Below, piece after piece: positions 8,338 through 17,298 of a DNA stretch of 23,590 bases; within the stretch, counting starts at the first letter, position 1; the number at the start of each line of letters is the position of its first letter. This DNA comes from Pseudomonadota bacterium (GTDB lineage: Bacteria; Pseudomonadota; Gammaproteobacteria; GCA-001735895): assembly GCA_022545625.1 (NCBI GenBank), contig JACZQS010000004.1:1-23590 (forward strand). Reading direction: 5' to 3'. Made by a program: the position numbers and the translations under genes. Under the pieces are notes generated by a model. That model had not been told where the DNA came from, did no database searches, and saw nothing but the letters and a program-made list of their open reading frames with translations.

Positions 8338-10272
8338 CTAGTTTCCCCTTTCCGCTGTTTCTGGCATATCGTCAAACCAGAAGGTATCCGGTTGGTAAAT
8401 ACCAAAATGCGCTCCGGGGTCCCAGTTATAAATGCCCTCCGTTGGCACATTGTGCAGGCGGTTACTGACCACAACCGGCTGGCGTACGCCCGAGGCGAGT
8501 CCGATCGAGAAAACATTATCGGTATGGAGATCAAGCATCTCCTCCCAGATTTCACGGCGTGTATCATCGTCATCGGCCATCATCCAGGATTCGTTCAAAT
8601 TTGCCAGTTGTCGGGGAATTGCCATATCAATTTGCTCGCCGGCCTTGCCATTGGTCTCGTAGTATTGTCCCCATTTGGGCCATTGAAATTGTTGCTGATT
8701 GGTAGGAGCCAGCTCTGCTGGACTTGTGCCTGGTGTCGGAATTCCATTTTCCAGGCCAAACCATACCGAGATAAGAGTAGTACCAGCGAATACCCGGTTG
8801 CGTAGAACTTCGCGTTGCAGGGGTTTGGTGTAAATTTTGATACCCGCTTGCAGCCAGCTGTCATGGACCAGCTCAAGAACGTCGGCCTGCTCGGTATCCT
8901 CGCCCGCTGTTTCGACGATTATCTCCATCGGTCGACCATCGGGTAACAGGCGAACGCCACGGTTGTTGCGTTGGGTTAATCCGAGGTCATCGAGGATCCG
9001 GTTTGCGGCAATGAGATCGAAATCAGTCCATCTTTTAGCATACTCTTCATTGAACAATGGGCTTTGCGGGAGTGGGGAATTATTGCCTTCGTAGGCAAGC
9101 CCGAAATAAATCACCTGGTTTATTTCATGACGGTTGGTGGCCATTGAAAGCGCCCGTCGGAAGTCTGTGTTTCTGAACAACTTCCGCCATTCGGGATCGG
9201 TGGTGTTCAGGTTTGGAAACAGGGCTATGTGTGCGCCTTTTGCGGTTTGCCACAGATGAACCGTATAATTATTTCGCTCTTCACCCTGTTTTAGAAAAGT
9301 ATAATCGCTGAAACTTAGCGATCGCGCCTGTAGATCGGCTTCGCCAGCGCCTGTCTTTGCCGGGATCAGCTTGGAACTGGCAATCGTGATGGCGACTTCA
9401 TCCGCATAGGGTAACTGACGGCCATTGGCATCAATGCGGTGGTAATAGGGATTACGCCTGAAAATAAAACGTTCTGCAGGAGGTTTGGTCTTCAGCACCC
9501 ACGGCTGCAGTGTCGGGAGTTCGGGGTTATTGTTTCGATATTGTCGCCCACGCTTGAGCAGTAGTGAAACCCAGTTGCGTTGTCCCTGTTCCTCGACTAG
9601 TCTGGTGAGTTCTCCCGGGTCTCGATAGCTGGCATGGAATTGCTTCAGGTAGTGCGCCGGACGGTATAGATAAAATGGGCTGGCCCGCGCAAGCAACGGC
9701 AAAAAATACGGATTCGGTAGACTCCAGGTATAGCGCACAGTAACATCATCGATGACTTCAAAAGTGGGTGCTTCGCCACCGATTTTCATCACCGCAGGCA
9801 ACCCGGTTGGGGACAGTTCTTCGTTATTGGCAATGTCGTCCCAGTAAAATCGAAAGTCTTCTGTGGTGAAAGGATGTCCGTCTGACCACTTGTGGCCTCG
9901 CCGAAGGTGTAGCGTAAATTCCCGTCCCTGGCGAACAACAATGTCCTTTAGAATATCGGGTTGAATGCTCAGATCGGGGACATATTTTGCCAACCTGGCA
10001 TACCCATAGACGACTAGTAAGCGGATGTCCTTGGCTCGCCCCATTAATAGACGCATCCGGCCACCTTGACGCCCCAGGGTTTTCATTTCGGCAACCGACG
10101 GTTCGTTTGGCACTCGCTCGACTACTGGGGGCAACTCGCCAGATGCCACGCGCTCAGCAAAGACCGGTGTTTCTATTAGTGGGGCGTCTTGCGCCATGGT
10201 GGAGCGAATACTGGCCAAACTGAACAGCACCAGTAGCGCTAGCAAACCCTGAAACGATAGTAGACGCCTCAT
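8338..10272 (-). CDS. Periplasmic solute-binding protein, peptide/opine family 5 (large YejA-like form)
   Basis: This is the extracytoplasmic receptor of the importer. A signal peptide (MRRLLSF, then a hydrophobic run to about residue 25) ends in STMA, with predicted cleavage before Gln28. There is no lipobox cysteine, so it is a soluble periplasmic protein. The SBP_bac_5 core is marked by LRRGHKWSDGHPFTTEDF (about 122-139) and by a later segment with FRRALSMATNRHEINQVIYF. At 644 residues it is larger than DppA or OppA and closer to the long YejA-like forms, some of which take modified peptides. It overlaps the ATPase gene by four bases and the permease follows after three. The natural ligand is unknown. 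Confidence 0.9.
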   Translation of the reverse strand: MRRLLSFQGLLALLVLFSLASIRSTMAQDAPLIETPVFAERVASGELPPVVERVPNEPSVAEMKTLGRQGGRMRLLMGRAKDIRLLVVYGYARLAKYVPDLSIQPDILKDIVVRQGREFTLHLRRGHKWSDGHPFTTEDFRFYWDDIANNEELSPTGLPAVMKIGGEAPTFEVIDDVTVRYTWSLPNPYFLPLLARASPFYLYRPAHYLKQFHASYRDPGELTRLVEEQGQRNWVSLLLKRGRQYRNNNPELPTLQPWVLKTKPPAERFIFRRNPYYHRIDANGRQLPYADEVAITIASSKLIPAKTGAGEADLQARSLSFSDYTFLKQGEERNNYTVHLWQTAKGAHIALFPNLNTTDPEWRKLFRNTDFRRALSMATNRHEINQVIYFGLAYEGNNSPLPQSPLFNEEYAKRWTDFDLIAANRILDDLGLTQRNNRGVRLLPDGRPMEIIVETAGEDTEQADVLELVHDSWLQAGIKIYTKPLQREVLRNRVFAGTTLISVWFGLENGIPTPGTSPAELAPTNQQQFQWPKWGQYYETNGKAGEQIDMAIPRQLANLNESWMMADDDDTRREIWEEMLDLHTDNVFSIGLASGVRQPVVVSNRLHNVPTEGIYNWDPGAHFGIYQPDTFWFDDMPETAERGN

Positions 10273-12161
10273 GCAATGACCTCATTACTAGAAGGTAGGT
10301 CAAAGGCCCGGATCAGATGCCCGCTGCCGGTGTCCAGAAGCGGAGCGGCGATATCTCCGCGCGGGGCAAACGGATCGGGCCAGTGTTCAGGAATGGAGGC
10401 CTGCCCTTCCATCAACGCGTCAAAATCCAGGGGGTGATCGGGGTCGGCATAAGGTATCGCTGATACGAGTGCCCTGGTATAGGGGTGAAGCGGGTTACGG
10501 AACAGATCCTCACGGCGTGCGACTTCAACGAGTCGCCCGGCACACATAACCGCAATTCTTTCGGCGATATAGTCAACCACAGCCAGGTTGTGCGATATAA
10601 ACAGGTAGGTAAGCCCCAGTTCTTCCTGTAAATCCTTCAGCAGGTTCAGTATTTGCGCCTGAACTGAAACATCGAGCGCGGATACAGGCTCATCACAAAT
10701 CACTAGTCGCGGTTTGAGAGCCAATGACCGGGCTATACCCACACGCTGGCGTTGACCACCAGAAAAACTGTGCGGATAACGATTTAACCAGCGGGGGTTC
10801 AGACCAACCAGGTTCATTAATTCCTGTACAAACTCACTGCGATAATTAGCGTCCCCAATCCGATGAATAATCAGTGGTTCGCTGAGCAGTTCATGCACCG
10901 TCATGCGCGGATTGAGAGAACCGAACGGGTCCTGGAAGATATACTGAATTTTCTGCCGAAACGGGATCATCTCCTGATCTCCAAGGTCCAATAGATCGGT
11001 ATTGTTGCCGCGATCATTGAAAATAATCTCTCCATTATCTGGGTCAACACTACGCATGATGATTTTTGACAGCGTTGTTTTACCGCATCCGGATTCACCG
11101 ACCAGACCCAGGCATTCCCCGCGCCTGATCTCGAACGAGACATCATCCACAGCGCGAATAGGACCTAATGTTTCGGATGACCCGAGCAGGCTTTTGTCTG
11201 AGCGATTCAGGTAACTCTTCGATATGTTCCTGACCGATAGAATGGGTACGTCATCATCAACTTGATCTGCGGCGTCGGTGTTACGCAGTAAATTACCTGC
11301 CTGATGATCGATTTCCCGGAGTGGAACAAGCCGCTCACCCTCTTTCATGTTGAAGTGAGGAATCGCTTTGAGAAGGGCCTTTAGATAAGGATGTTCAGGA
11401 TTGGCGAAAATATCCCTGGTGCTCCCGCTCTCCATGACGCGGCCATGATAGATAACCACGACCTCGTCTGCCATGTTTGCAACCACGCCAAGGTCATGTG
11501 TAATCAACAGCACAGCCATTTTGAGATCCTGTTGTAAATCCTTGATCAGTTTCAGAATCTGGGCCTGAATAGTCACATCGAGAGCGGTGCTGGGCTCGTC
11601 TGCAATCAACAGTGCGGGTCGGCACACCAGCGCCATCGAAATCATTGCTCGCTGGCGCAATCCGCCTGAAAGCTCAAATGGATAGCTGTCAAACGACCGC
11701 GCCGGTTCCGGAAACCCGACACGTTCCAGCATATCGATGGAAAGGGCCTTTGCCTCCTGTTTCGAAGTGTTCTGGTGCAGAAGCAGTGTTTCGCTGATCT
11801 GATCGCCAATGGTGTGAAGCGGTGACAGGGACGTCATCGGCTCCTGGAAAATAATCGAGATTTGTCCGCCACGAATTTGCTGCATGTCTGAACTCTCTGG
11901 GTCCAGCGCAGCGATATTCATAACCTTGCCCTTCTCGGCAGGATCGGCGAAAAGAATTTCTCCGGCAGTGATTTCTGCTACCCGAGGCAACAAACCCATG
12001 ATGGCTTGCGCGGTGACAGATTTTCCTGACCCGGATTCACCTACTATGGCGAGCGTGGAGCCTGCAGATATCTTGAACGAGACGTCGCTGACGGCGTCGA
12101 TGGCGCCGGACTGGGTGTGAAACCTGACCCCAAGATTACGCACATCCAGCAGGGTACTCAT
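10269..12161 (-). CDS. Fused double ABC ATPase of the oligopeptide-type importer (DppD-DppF/YejF class)
   Basis: Two complete ATPase domains in one 630-residue chain power the importer. Domain 1 has Walker A GESGSGKS (41-48), Q-loop Gln106, signature LSGGL (164-168) and Walker B LLIADE (184-189). The LSGGL form is normal for DppD-type domains. Domain 2 has Walker A GESGCGKT (355-362), signature FSGGQ (466-470) and Walker B LVICDE (486-491). Each domain ends in the family's oligopeptide C-terminal segment (NPEHPYLKALL and NPLHPYTRAL). It is the first gene of the four-gene operon. The 143-base region upstream (12162-12305) should hold the promoter, but I could not find a convincing one. The weak GAGA before the ATG may serve as ribosome binding site. 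Confidence 0.93.
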   Translation of the reverse strand: MSTLLDVRNLGVRFHTQSGAIDAVSDVSFKISAGSTLAIVGESGSGKSVTAQAIMGLLPRVAEITAGEILFADPAEKGKVMNIAALDPESSDMQQIRGGQISIIFQEPMTSLSPLHTIGDQISETLLLHQNTSKQEAKALSIDMLERVGFPEPARSFDSYPFELSGGLRQRAMISMALVCRPALLIADEPSTALDVTIQAQILKLIKDLQQDLKMAVLLITHDLGVVANMADEVVVIYHGRVMESGSTRDIFANPEHPYLKALLKAIPHFNMKEGERLVPLREIDHQAGNLLRNTDAADQVDDDVPILSVRNISKSYLNRSDKSLLGSSETLGPIRAVDDVSFEIRRGECLGLVGESGCGKTTLSKIIMRSVDPDNGEIIFNDRGNNTDLLDLGDQEMIPFRQKIQYIFQDPFGSLNPRMTVHELLSEPLIIHRIGDANYRSEFVQELMNLVGLNPRWLNRYPHSFSGGQRQRVGIARSLALKPRLVICDEPVSALDVSVQAQILNLLKDLQEELGLTYLFISHNLAVVDYIAERIAVMCAGRLVEVARREDLFRNPLHPYTRALVSAIPYADPDHPLDFDALMEGQASIPEHWPDPFAPRGDIAAPLLDTGSGHLIRAFDLPSSNEVIA

Positions 12162-12305
12162 TTGATCTCGCCAGATAACGTGATTGGTTTGGTATTTACA
12201 CTCATATTGTGGATCGCCCTATACTTATAGATTAAAGCGGATAGTAAATTTGTCCCTGTATTCTGTTGTCTTTATATAATTCATAGTCAGATCACGGTGC
12301 GGTAG

Positions 12306-15300
12306 CTAGGAGTCTGGATCATAGGGTTCGTAGCTAGAATTCATCGAATCCATCATCGCTACCAGTTTGGTAGCGAGGATATGAGAGAGGTTCTCGCCGA
12401 CGGCTGGGTTGTCCCTGATCAACTGGATGAAAACATCCTTGTCGATTTTCAGCACGGTTGATCGTTCGTTGGCTTTTACAGTCGCCGTTCTCGGTGCTTC
12501 GCACAAAAGCGCCAGTTCACCGATAACCCCACCCCTGTCGATGTCGGATATCTTTACCCGTCCTTTCGGTGTTTCGGCAATGATACTGAAGGTGCCGTCA
12601 ACCACGACGAAGGCCATTTCACCTTTTTCACCCTGTCGAATGAGGTCTTCATCCGCTTCCAGTGTTTGCCGTTCACTGGTAAAGGCAAGCAGTTTGAGGC
12701 GGGATCGATCAAGGCCGGCAAAGAATGGAATGCGTGCTAGCAGTTCTGTGTCGGTGCCCACCTCGCTGGTATCGACTGCGGCATCGGCCTCCAATATGGC
12801 AGGTAGTTCGCCATCATCCTGGGTCGTTACTTCTTTCACTTTTCCGCCCTCGGCCAGAAACACGCGATCAAATTGTGTCGGGTCAGTGATCTCGTCATTT
12901 ACCCAGACGAGCCCACGACCCCTCATCGCATCCTTGATCGCTTCGAAAACGGCCGACTGTGATGTCGAATCGAGCACTCCGGTCGCTTCATTGACGATAA
13001 ACAGCCGGGGGTCTTTTACCAGGTTTCGGGCAATGCCCAGTTTCTGTCGCTGCGCTACCGACAAACGACGCCCTGAAATACCAACTTCGAAGCCAAGTCC
13101 GATTTCAAGGATCGGAAGCCTGAGATCAAGCTCATCGATGATAGCAGCGACCAGCTGTTGAATTTTATCCGTGGCATCTGAGCGACCGGCATTGATTTTT
13201 CCGAACAGTGCATTGTCCAGTACACTGCTTGCGGGATTGTAGGTATCCAGGTCAAAGAAGGAGATTTTGTCCAGCATAGCGGATGGAAGGTCTTCTGCGA
13301 AGGCTTTACGGGCCGCAAGCAGACGTTTCTCCATCTCATCTTCGATTAAACCCAGGCGGTGTTTAGCGCGGATAAGTCTGAACGGAAGTTGTAGTAACTG
13401 CACACGCTGTTCTTCATCAAGCGCCAGAATCCCGTCGTTGGCGGATGCGTTAAGGATGATCTGGAAATCGGGTAAATCATCGGCGCTAATGAAACTGAAT
13501 TGCTCAAAAAACTCGTGCCCAGGCCGCAAATCCCGGAATAACTCCACCATCAGGGCGGCCACTTTCCGTCCCATTTCGACGAATTCATCATATAGCCCAA
13601 CCTTGTTTAGAACAGCCAGTACATGCTCATTCTTGCCCAGGGCCTCTATATCAAAGGTGTCATCAACGGGGGTACCAAACAGGATGTTTTCGGCGACCGA
13701 TGCATTGTCGTTATAGCTGTTGCGGTCCCATGATTCCACCAGCCCCACAAATTCGCTGGACTTCATTCGTTCCTGTATCAATTTCCGGGCTTGCAGAATA
13801 CTCCCGGCAAGTTTCGGATGAGTTTCAGGATCTATGGTGCTGCGGATACCGATAGACAAAATATCGCGTTCAAGACCAACCGCGCTCAACGCCTGCATGG
13901 CGCGATCTAAAAGACCATCACCACTGCCGCCCGAGAGGATTTTTTGATCAAGCCAGTCCGCGTTTATGTCGTGTGGGCTATTTCCCGACATCTCGGACTC
14001 CCGGCGCTTGTGCTGGGCTTCTTCAGAAATGTCGGCATCGCCTTGGGGGTGATGCTTCAGGCCATAAAATAGATTGTCGCTTATCGATCCTGACCGTATG
14101 TAAGCGTCCTGATCCACATATCCGAGTTGGCGACCAGTGACATGCTCGGGCAAGGTCATCAAGTCGATGCCGCCAATGGTCATCGATCCGCTGGTCGGCG
14201 CGAGCTGTCGTGCAATCAACTTTGCAACGGCGGATTTGGGTCCTCCCGGACGGCCGGTAATAGCGACATGTTGTTGCATGCCAAAGGCAAATCCTGCGTT
14301 TTCCAGTATCTTTGTACCCTCGTCTTCTTCGAGCGTCAGGTTGGAGGCGACGACCTCCCCGCTTAAAGGCTCCCCGCCTTCCAGGCTCGATGCCATTACC
14401 TCTTCGGCGAACATGTTGGGTGGATCAAATCGTTCGACCAACTGCTGATATTTAATTCTCGCATCTTCCATTCGCTGGTAGTAGTTGAGCAGTTCTTTCC
14501 ACGGCGGGGCCAGGTCCTTGTAAGCCGCGAGCACTGCTACCAGCGCGCCAATTGACAGGTCGCCCGTGATAACAAGGTAGCCGCCGATTGAATAGAAGAA
14601 GAACGGTGTTACCTGGGCGAGAAAGTTATTCAGAAATTTAATGAAGAATTTTTTCCGATAGACCTGGTATCGAATGCCGAATATGGTACCAAGGCGGTCA
14701 GAAAAATCGGCCAGTTCGTACTGGCCTGTATCATGTGCATGTATTTCTGCAGACCCGGCCACCATTTCGGTGATGCGTTCAGACAGCTTTCGCACATGTT
14801 GCACTCGCTCCTTGTTCAATAAATTGACCTTGCGCTGCAACTTTGGAATTCCCCATGCCTGTACTGGATAAAACACGATCGCGGCGATACCGAGTACCGG
14901 GTCCTGCACGAACATGAAGATTAACGCGGTAATCAACATGCCTCCCTGAAATGCAGGAAGCGATATGGAATCACCGGTGAATCCACCGAGTGGCTCGGTC
15001 TCCGCCGACACCATGGAGACTATTTCACCTTCGGAAATATTACGAAAATGCAGCAGGGGAAAGCGCATCACCCTGTTGATTAAAATATAACGCAGGCGAC
15101 GCAGCATCCGCTCACCAATGATGCCCCGGTAGACATTGATAAAATACTTGAATCCACCGTTGATCAGCACCAGGCTTAAAAACGCAAAGCACAGCACCAG
15201 AAGATATTTGATCCGTTGCAGTTCATAACCCAACACGATTTTTGGAAAATCACTACCGCCAATGGCTTCATTGATGATGGTCTTGGGTAGATCGAGGGTA

Positions 15301-15398
15301 AAATAGTAGAAAGGGTAGGACAGCAGAATCATCACCAGAAGCACTCCCTGTTGCTTCTTGCTGTGCTGCAAGATGAATCCGAATATACTTTTGTTCAC
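12306..15398 (-). CDS. ABC exporter with degenerate, expanded nucleotide-binding domain and C-terminal cyclic-nucleotide-binding domain
   Basis: This is a 1030-residue inner-membrane protein. An ABC exporter membrane domain with six helices spans about 1-320. The nucleotide-binding region covers about 345-860. A CAP/PKA-type cyclic-nucleotide-binding domain (about 880-1010) has the phosphate-binding cassette IGELALLCEAPRTATV with Glu961 and Arg970, so ligand binding looks intact. The ATPase motifs are degenerate. Walker A is GRPGGPKS (382-389, Pro for the last Gly), the signature is LSVAQ (779-783) for LSGGQ, Walker B is FIVNE (800-804, Asn for Asp), and Asn/Asp (834-835) replaces the H-loop His. 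Lys388, Gln430 and Glu804 remain. Between Walker A and the signature the Q-loop/helical module occurs three times, at about 426-520, 550-615 and 712-775. The start is a GTG. The protein sits 185 bases after the glycosyltransferase/phosphatase unit and is a likely exporter or regulator of that glycan. Confidence 0.85.
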   Translation of the reverse strand: MNKSIFGFILQHSKKQQGVLLVMILLSYPFYYFTLDLPKTIINEAIGGSDFPKIVLGYELQRIKYLLVLCFAFLSLVLINGGFKYFINVYRGIIGERMLRRLRYILINRVMRFPLLHFRNISEGEIVSMVSAETEPLGGFTGDSISLPAFQGGMLITALIFMFVQDPVLGIAAIVFYPVQAWGIPKLQRKVNLLNKERVQHVRKLSERITEMVAGSAEIHAHDTGQYELADFSDRLGTIFGIRYQVYRKKFFIKFLNNFLAQVTPFFFYSIGGYLVITGDLSIGALVAVLAAYKDLAPPWKELLNYYQRMEDARIKYQQLVERFDPPNMFAEEVMASSLEGGEPLSGEVVASNLTLEEDEGTKILENAGFAFGMQQHVAITGRPGGPKSAVAKLIARQLAPTSGSMTIGGIDLMTLPEHVTGRQLGYVDQDAYIRSGSISDNLFYGLKHHPQGDADISEEAQHKRRESEMSGNSPHDINADWLDQKILSGGSGDGLLDRAMQALSAVGLERDILSIGIRSTIDPETHPKLAGSILQARKLIQERMKSSEFVGLVESWDRNSYNDNASVAENILFGTPVDDTFDIEALGKNEHVLAVLNKVGLYDEFVEMGRKVAALMVELFRDLRPGHEFFEQFSFISADDLPDFQIILNASANDGILALDEEQRVQLLQLPFRLIRAKHRLGLIEDEMEKRLLAARKAFAEDLPSAMLDKISFFDLDTYNPASSVLDNALFGKINAGRSDATDKIQQLVAAIIDELDLRLPILEIGLGFEVGISGRRLSVAQRQKLGIARNLVKDPRLFIVNEATGVLDSTSQSAVFEAIKDAMRGRGLVWVNDEITDPTQFDRVFLAEGGKVKEVTTQDDGELPAILEADAAVDTSEVGTDTELLARIPFFAGLDRSRLKLLAFTSERQTLEADEDLIRQGEKGEMAFVVVDGTFSIIAETPKGRVKISDIDRGGVIGELALLCEAPRTATVKANERSTVLKIDKDVFIQLIRDNPAVGENLSHILATKLVAMMDSMNSSYEPYDPDS

Positions 15399-15452
15399 GC
15401 TCTGCCCGTTCGCCCTTATGAGATTTTATTATTTTCCAGGTCTTCGATGTCT

Positions 15453-15517
15453 GGCAGGGGAGGTAACAGCCTCAATAAAAATCTGCACGAATCCCTCTCC
15501 CTGCCGACAGTGTACCA
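15453..15517 (-). promoter_or_regulatory. Candidate extended -10 promoter and leader hairpin of the ABC-CNB gene
   Basis: On the - strand TGGTACACT (15517-15509) resembles an extended -10 element with four of six hexamer matches. Immediately downstream, 15505-15494 can pair with 15463-15453 (GGCAGGG then GAGG, one bulged base) around a 30-base loop. The hairpin would sit in the leader about 55 bases before the GTG. No T-tract follows, so it is not a classical terminator. Read-through from the phosphatase gene remains possible. Confidence 0.3.
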
Positions 15518-15583
15518 AGAAATCGAAATTTGACGAACACTCGATCAGTTACGAGCGGCGTATAAAACCAGTCCGCTCTGAAA

Positions 15584-16165
15584 CTACAGCAGGGAGATAT
15601 CGGGTTCAACAAGAGAGGGTTGCCCTGTTGCGGATATGTAAAACTGCCGACAGGTTCCCGAGAGCAGCTTATGAGGCTCTTTCCCTGTCATATCCCATCC
15701 GCTGGCAAGTGCGGTCAGGGCACGGATCACACCCCGATGCGTGACCGCAGCCACCGGGTAATCCAGGGTACCAACAAACTCCAACCAAGGCATGATTCGT
15801 TGCTGAACCATGCGTGGGCTCTCGCCGCCTGGTGGACAGAAATCCAGACCCAGGGACTCATTTTTCTTCATCGCTTCGCCATGGATTTTGCGTAATTCAT
15901 GCAGAACTCCCCCTTCCCAGGTCCCCCAGCTCATTTCAATCAGCCGTTCATCCGTTTTGGGATGAACACCCAGAATAGCAGCCGTTTGTCGTGTTCGCTG
16001 CAACGGGCTTGAAAACCAGTAGGCCGCTCGAATTTCATCTGGAAGGACCCAGTTTTTGGCGGTGGATTGGCCCAGGTCACTGATTGAAATATCGCTACGG
16101 CCCTGTATCCGCCCCTGTTCGTTCCACAAGGTTGGTGCATGGCGTATCAGGGTCAGGACTGGCAT
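15584..16165 (-). CDS. Histidine phosphatase family protein (phosphoglycerate-mutase-like)
   Basis: This is a small phosphatase that works through a phosphohistidine intermediate. The catalytic RHAPT motif has His9 (LIRHAPT, 6-12). The second conserved histidine is His143 in VTHRGV, and the acidic residue comes from the EMSWGTWEG segment (77-85). The length of 193 residues matches single-domain members such as CobC or GpmB, and no signal peptide is seen. The start overlaps the end of the preceding glycosyltransferase gene by 13 bases. Its position within a glycosyltransferase operon suggests that it dephosphorylates a sugar phosphate or a phosphorylated glycan intermediate. This rests on context only. 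Confidence 0.87.
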   Translation of the reverse strand: MPVLTLIRHAPTLWNEQGRIQGRSDISISDLGQSTAKNWVLPDEIRAAYWFSSPLQRTRQTAAILGVHPKTDERLIEMSWGTWEGGVLHELRKIHGEAMKKNESLGLDFCPPGGESPRMVQQRIMPWLEFVGTLDYPVAAVTHRGVIRALTALASGWDMTGKEPHKLLSGTCRQFYISATGQPSLVEPDISLL

Positions 16166-17298
16166 GATGTCACCTCTTTCAACACCCGGTCGAGAGCTGA
16201 AGCTCCCGCATCCAGGCCGTGATGTTGCCAGGTGTGCTGCTGGGCCCGCGATGCCATTGCCTGACGATTGTCCGGTTCATCGAGTAATTTTGCGACGGCC
16301 ACGGCCAGTGCTTCAGGGTTACCTGGCTCTACCAGTAGGCCGCAGTCCGGCGCATTCACAACGCCCTGGACCCCGCCGTAATTTCCAGCAACCGCGGCAA
16401 GACCTGACGCCTGTGCTTCGACGAATGCCATGCCAAATGCCTCATTGACGGCCGGCCATACGTAGAGATCGCAGGCTGCATAGATACCCGGGAGTTTTTC
16501 GGCATCCTGTCTCCCAATCCAGTGAACATGATCATCGATCGCTGCCAATGCCCTGGTTGCCTGTTCGCGGGCCGTTCCATCACCGACTACGAGTAGTCGC
16601 CAGGGACGACCCTTTAATATTGACAAGGCTGTTCCCAACTGCTCATAGGATCGTATTTTGTCACCGGGGCGCATCATGGCCACGCAAAGTAACCACGGCA
16701 CACCCGGGTCAATACTGTACCGATCGGCAGTCAGTCTGCGGTGGAGCATCTTTTTCTTTGCCGCAGCGGCATAGGGCTGGGTGTCCACGAATGGGGGAAT
16801 GGAAAAAATTTTCGTGCCACCTCTCAACAGGGACGAAACACAGGCATCATCGACGGCATTGAAACTTATTATCGCGGATGCCATCTCGATCGCCTGCTTG
16901 CTGGCCTGGAGACCCAGGTCCCATGGCCCCCCTGTCTGTTTGGCAGCATAGGAGGCCTCCGCGATGATGTAGGGTATTTTCAGGGTTTTGCAAATTCGAG
17001 GCCCGATCCAGTCGGGTGCCTTGTGATACAGGTGGTAGGTGAGCCAGATATTCGGTTTGCTAATCGTGTTATTACGATAGGCATCGAGTAGCCTCGATGC
17101 TAGCCTGCCGCCTTCGCGTTTGATGGTCGCCTGTGTCTTCGTATCGCCCGTGCCGTCATAGGAGCGGTGCTGGCTGGCGAGATGAACCTGGTGGCCACCC
17201 TGATCCAGCGCGCGCATCAAGAGCTGTGCTATTTGACGGTCACCGGACGGATTCGGATGTTCGGGGGATTTCATCGGAGCGTAAAAAGCAATCAGCAT
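16153..17298 (-). CDS. GT4-family glycosyltransferase
   Basis: This is a retaining GT-B glycosyltransferase, 381 residues, cytoplasmic or peripheral. The N-terminal acceptor domain begins with MLIAFYAPMKSP. The C-terminal donor domain has VGDGTA (238-243) and the E-x7-E nucleotide-sugar motif EAFGMAFVE (286-294), followed by the G-x-x-G turn of the donor site. It starts at the last base of the upstream glycosyltransferase stop (TGATG), so translation is coupled. It overlaps the phosphatase by 13 bases. Two adjacent GT4 enzymes point to stepwise assembly of a short repeat or a glycolipid. Donor and acceptor are unknown. Confidence 0.88.
   Translation of the reverse strand: MLIAFYAPMKSPEHPNPSGDRQIAQLLMRALDQGGHQVHLASQHRSYDGTGDTKTQATIKREGGRLASRLLDAYRNNTISKPNIWLTYHLYHKAPDWIGPRICKTLKIPYIIAEASYAAKQTGGPWDLGLQASKQAIEMASAIISFNAVDDACVSSLLRGGTKIFSIPPFVDTQPYAAAAKKKMLHRRLTADRYSIDPGVPWLLCVAMMRPGDKIRSYEQLGTALSILKGRPWRLLVVGDGTAREQATRALAAIDDHVHWIGRQDAEKLPGIYAACDLYVWPAVNEAFGMAFVEAQASGLAAVAGNYGGVQGVVNAPDCGLLVEPGNPEALAVAVAKLLDEPDNRQAMASRAQQHTWQHHGLDAGASALDRVLKEVTSCQS

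Noticed and set aside
8251..8805. 184-codon + strand open frame over the binding-protein and permease junction
   Set aside because: No recognisable motif, and it is fully antisense to well-supported transporter genes.
12409..13161. 250-codon open frame on the + strand inside the ABC-CNB gene
   Set aside because: Serine- and arginine-rich low-complexity translation typical of an antisense shadow. The opposite strand encodes recognisable domains throughout.
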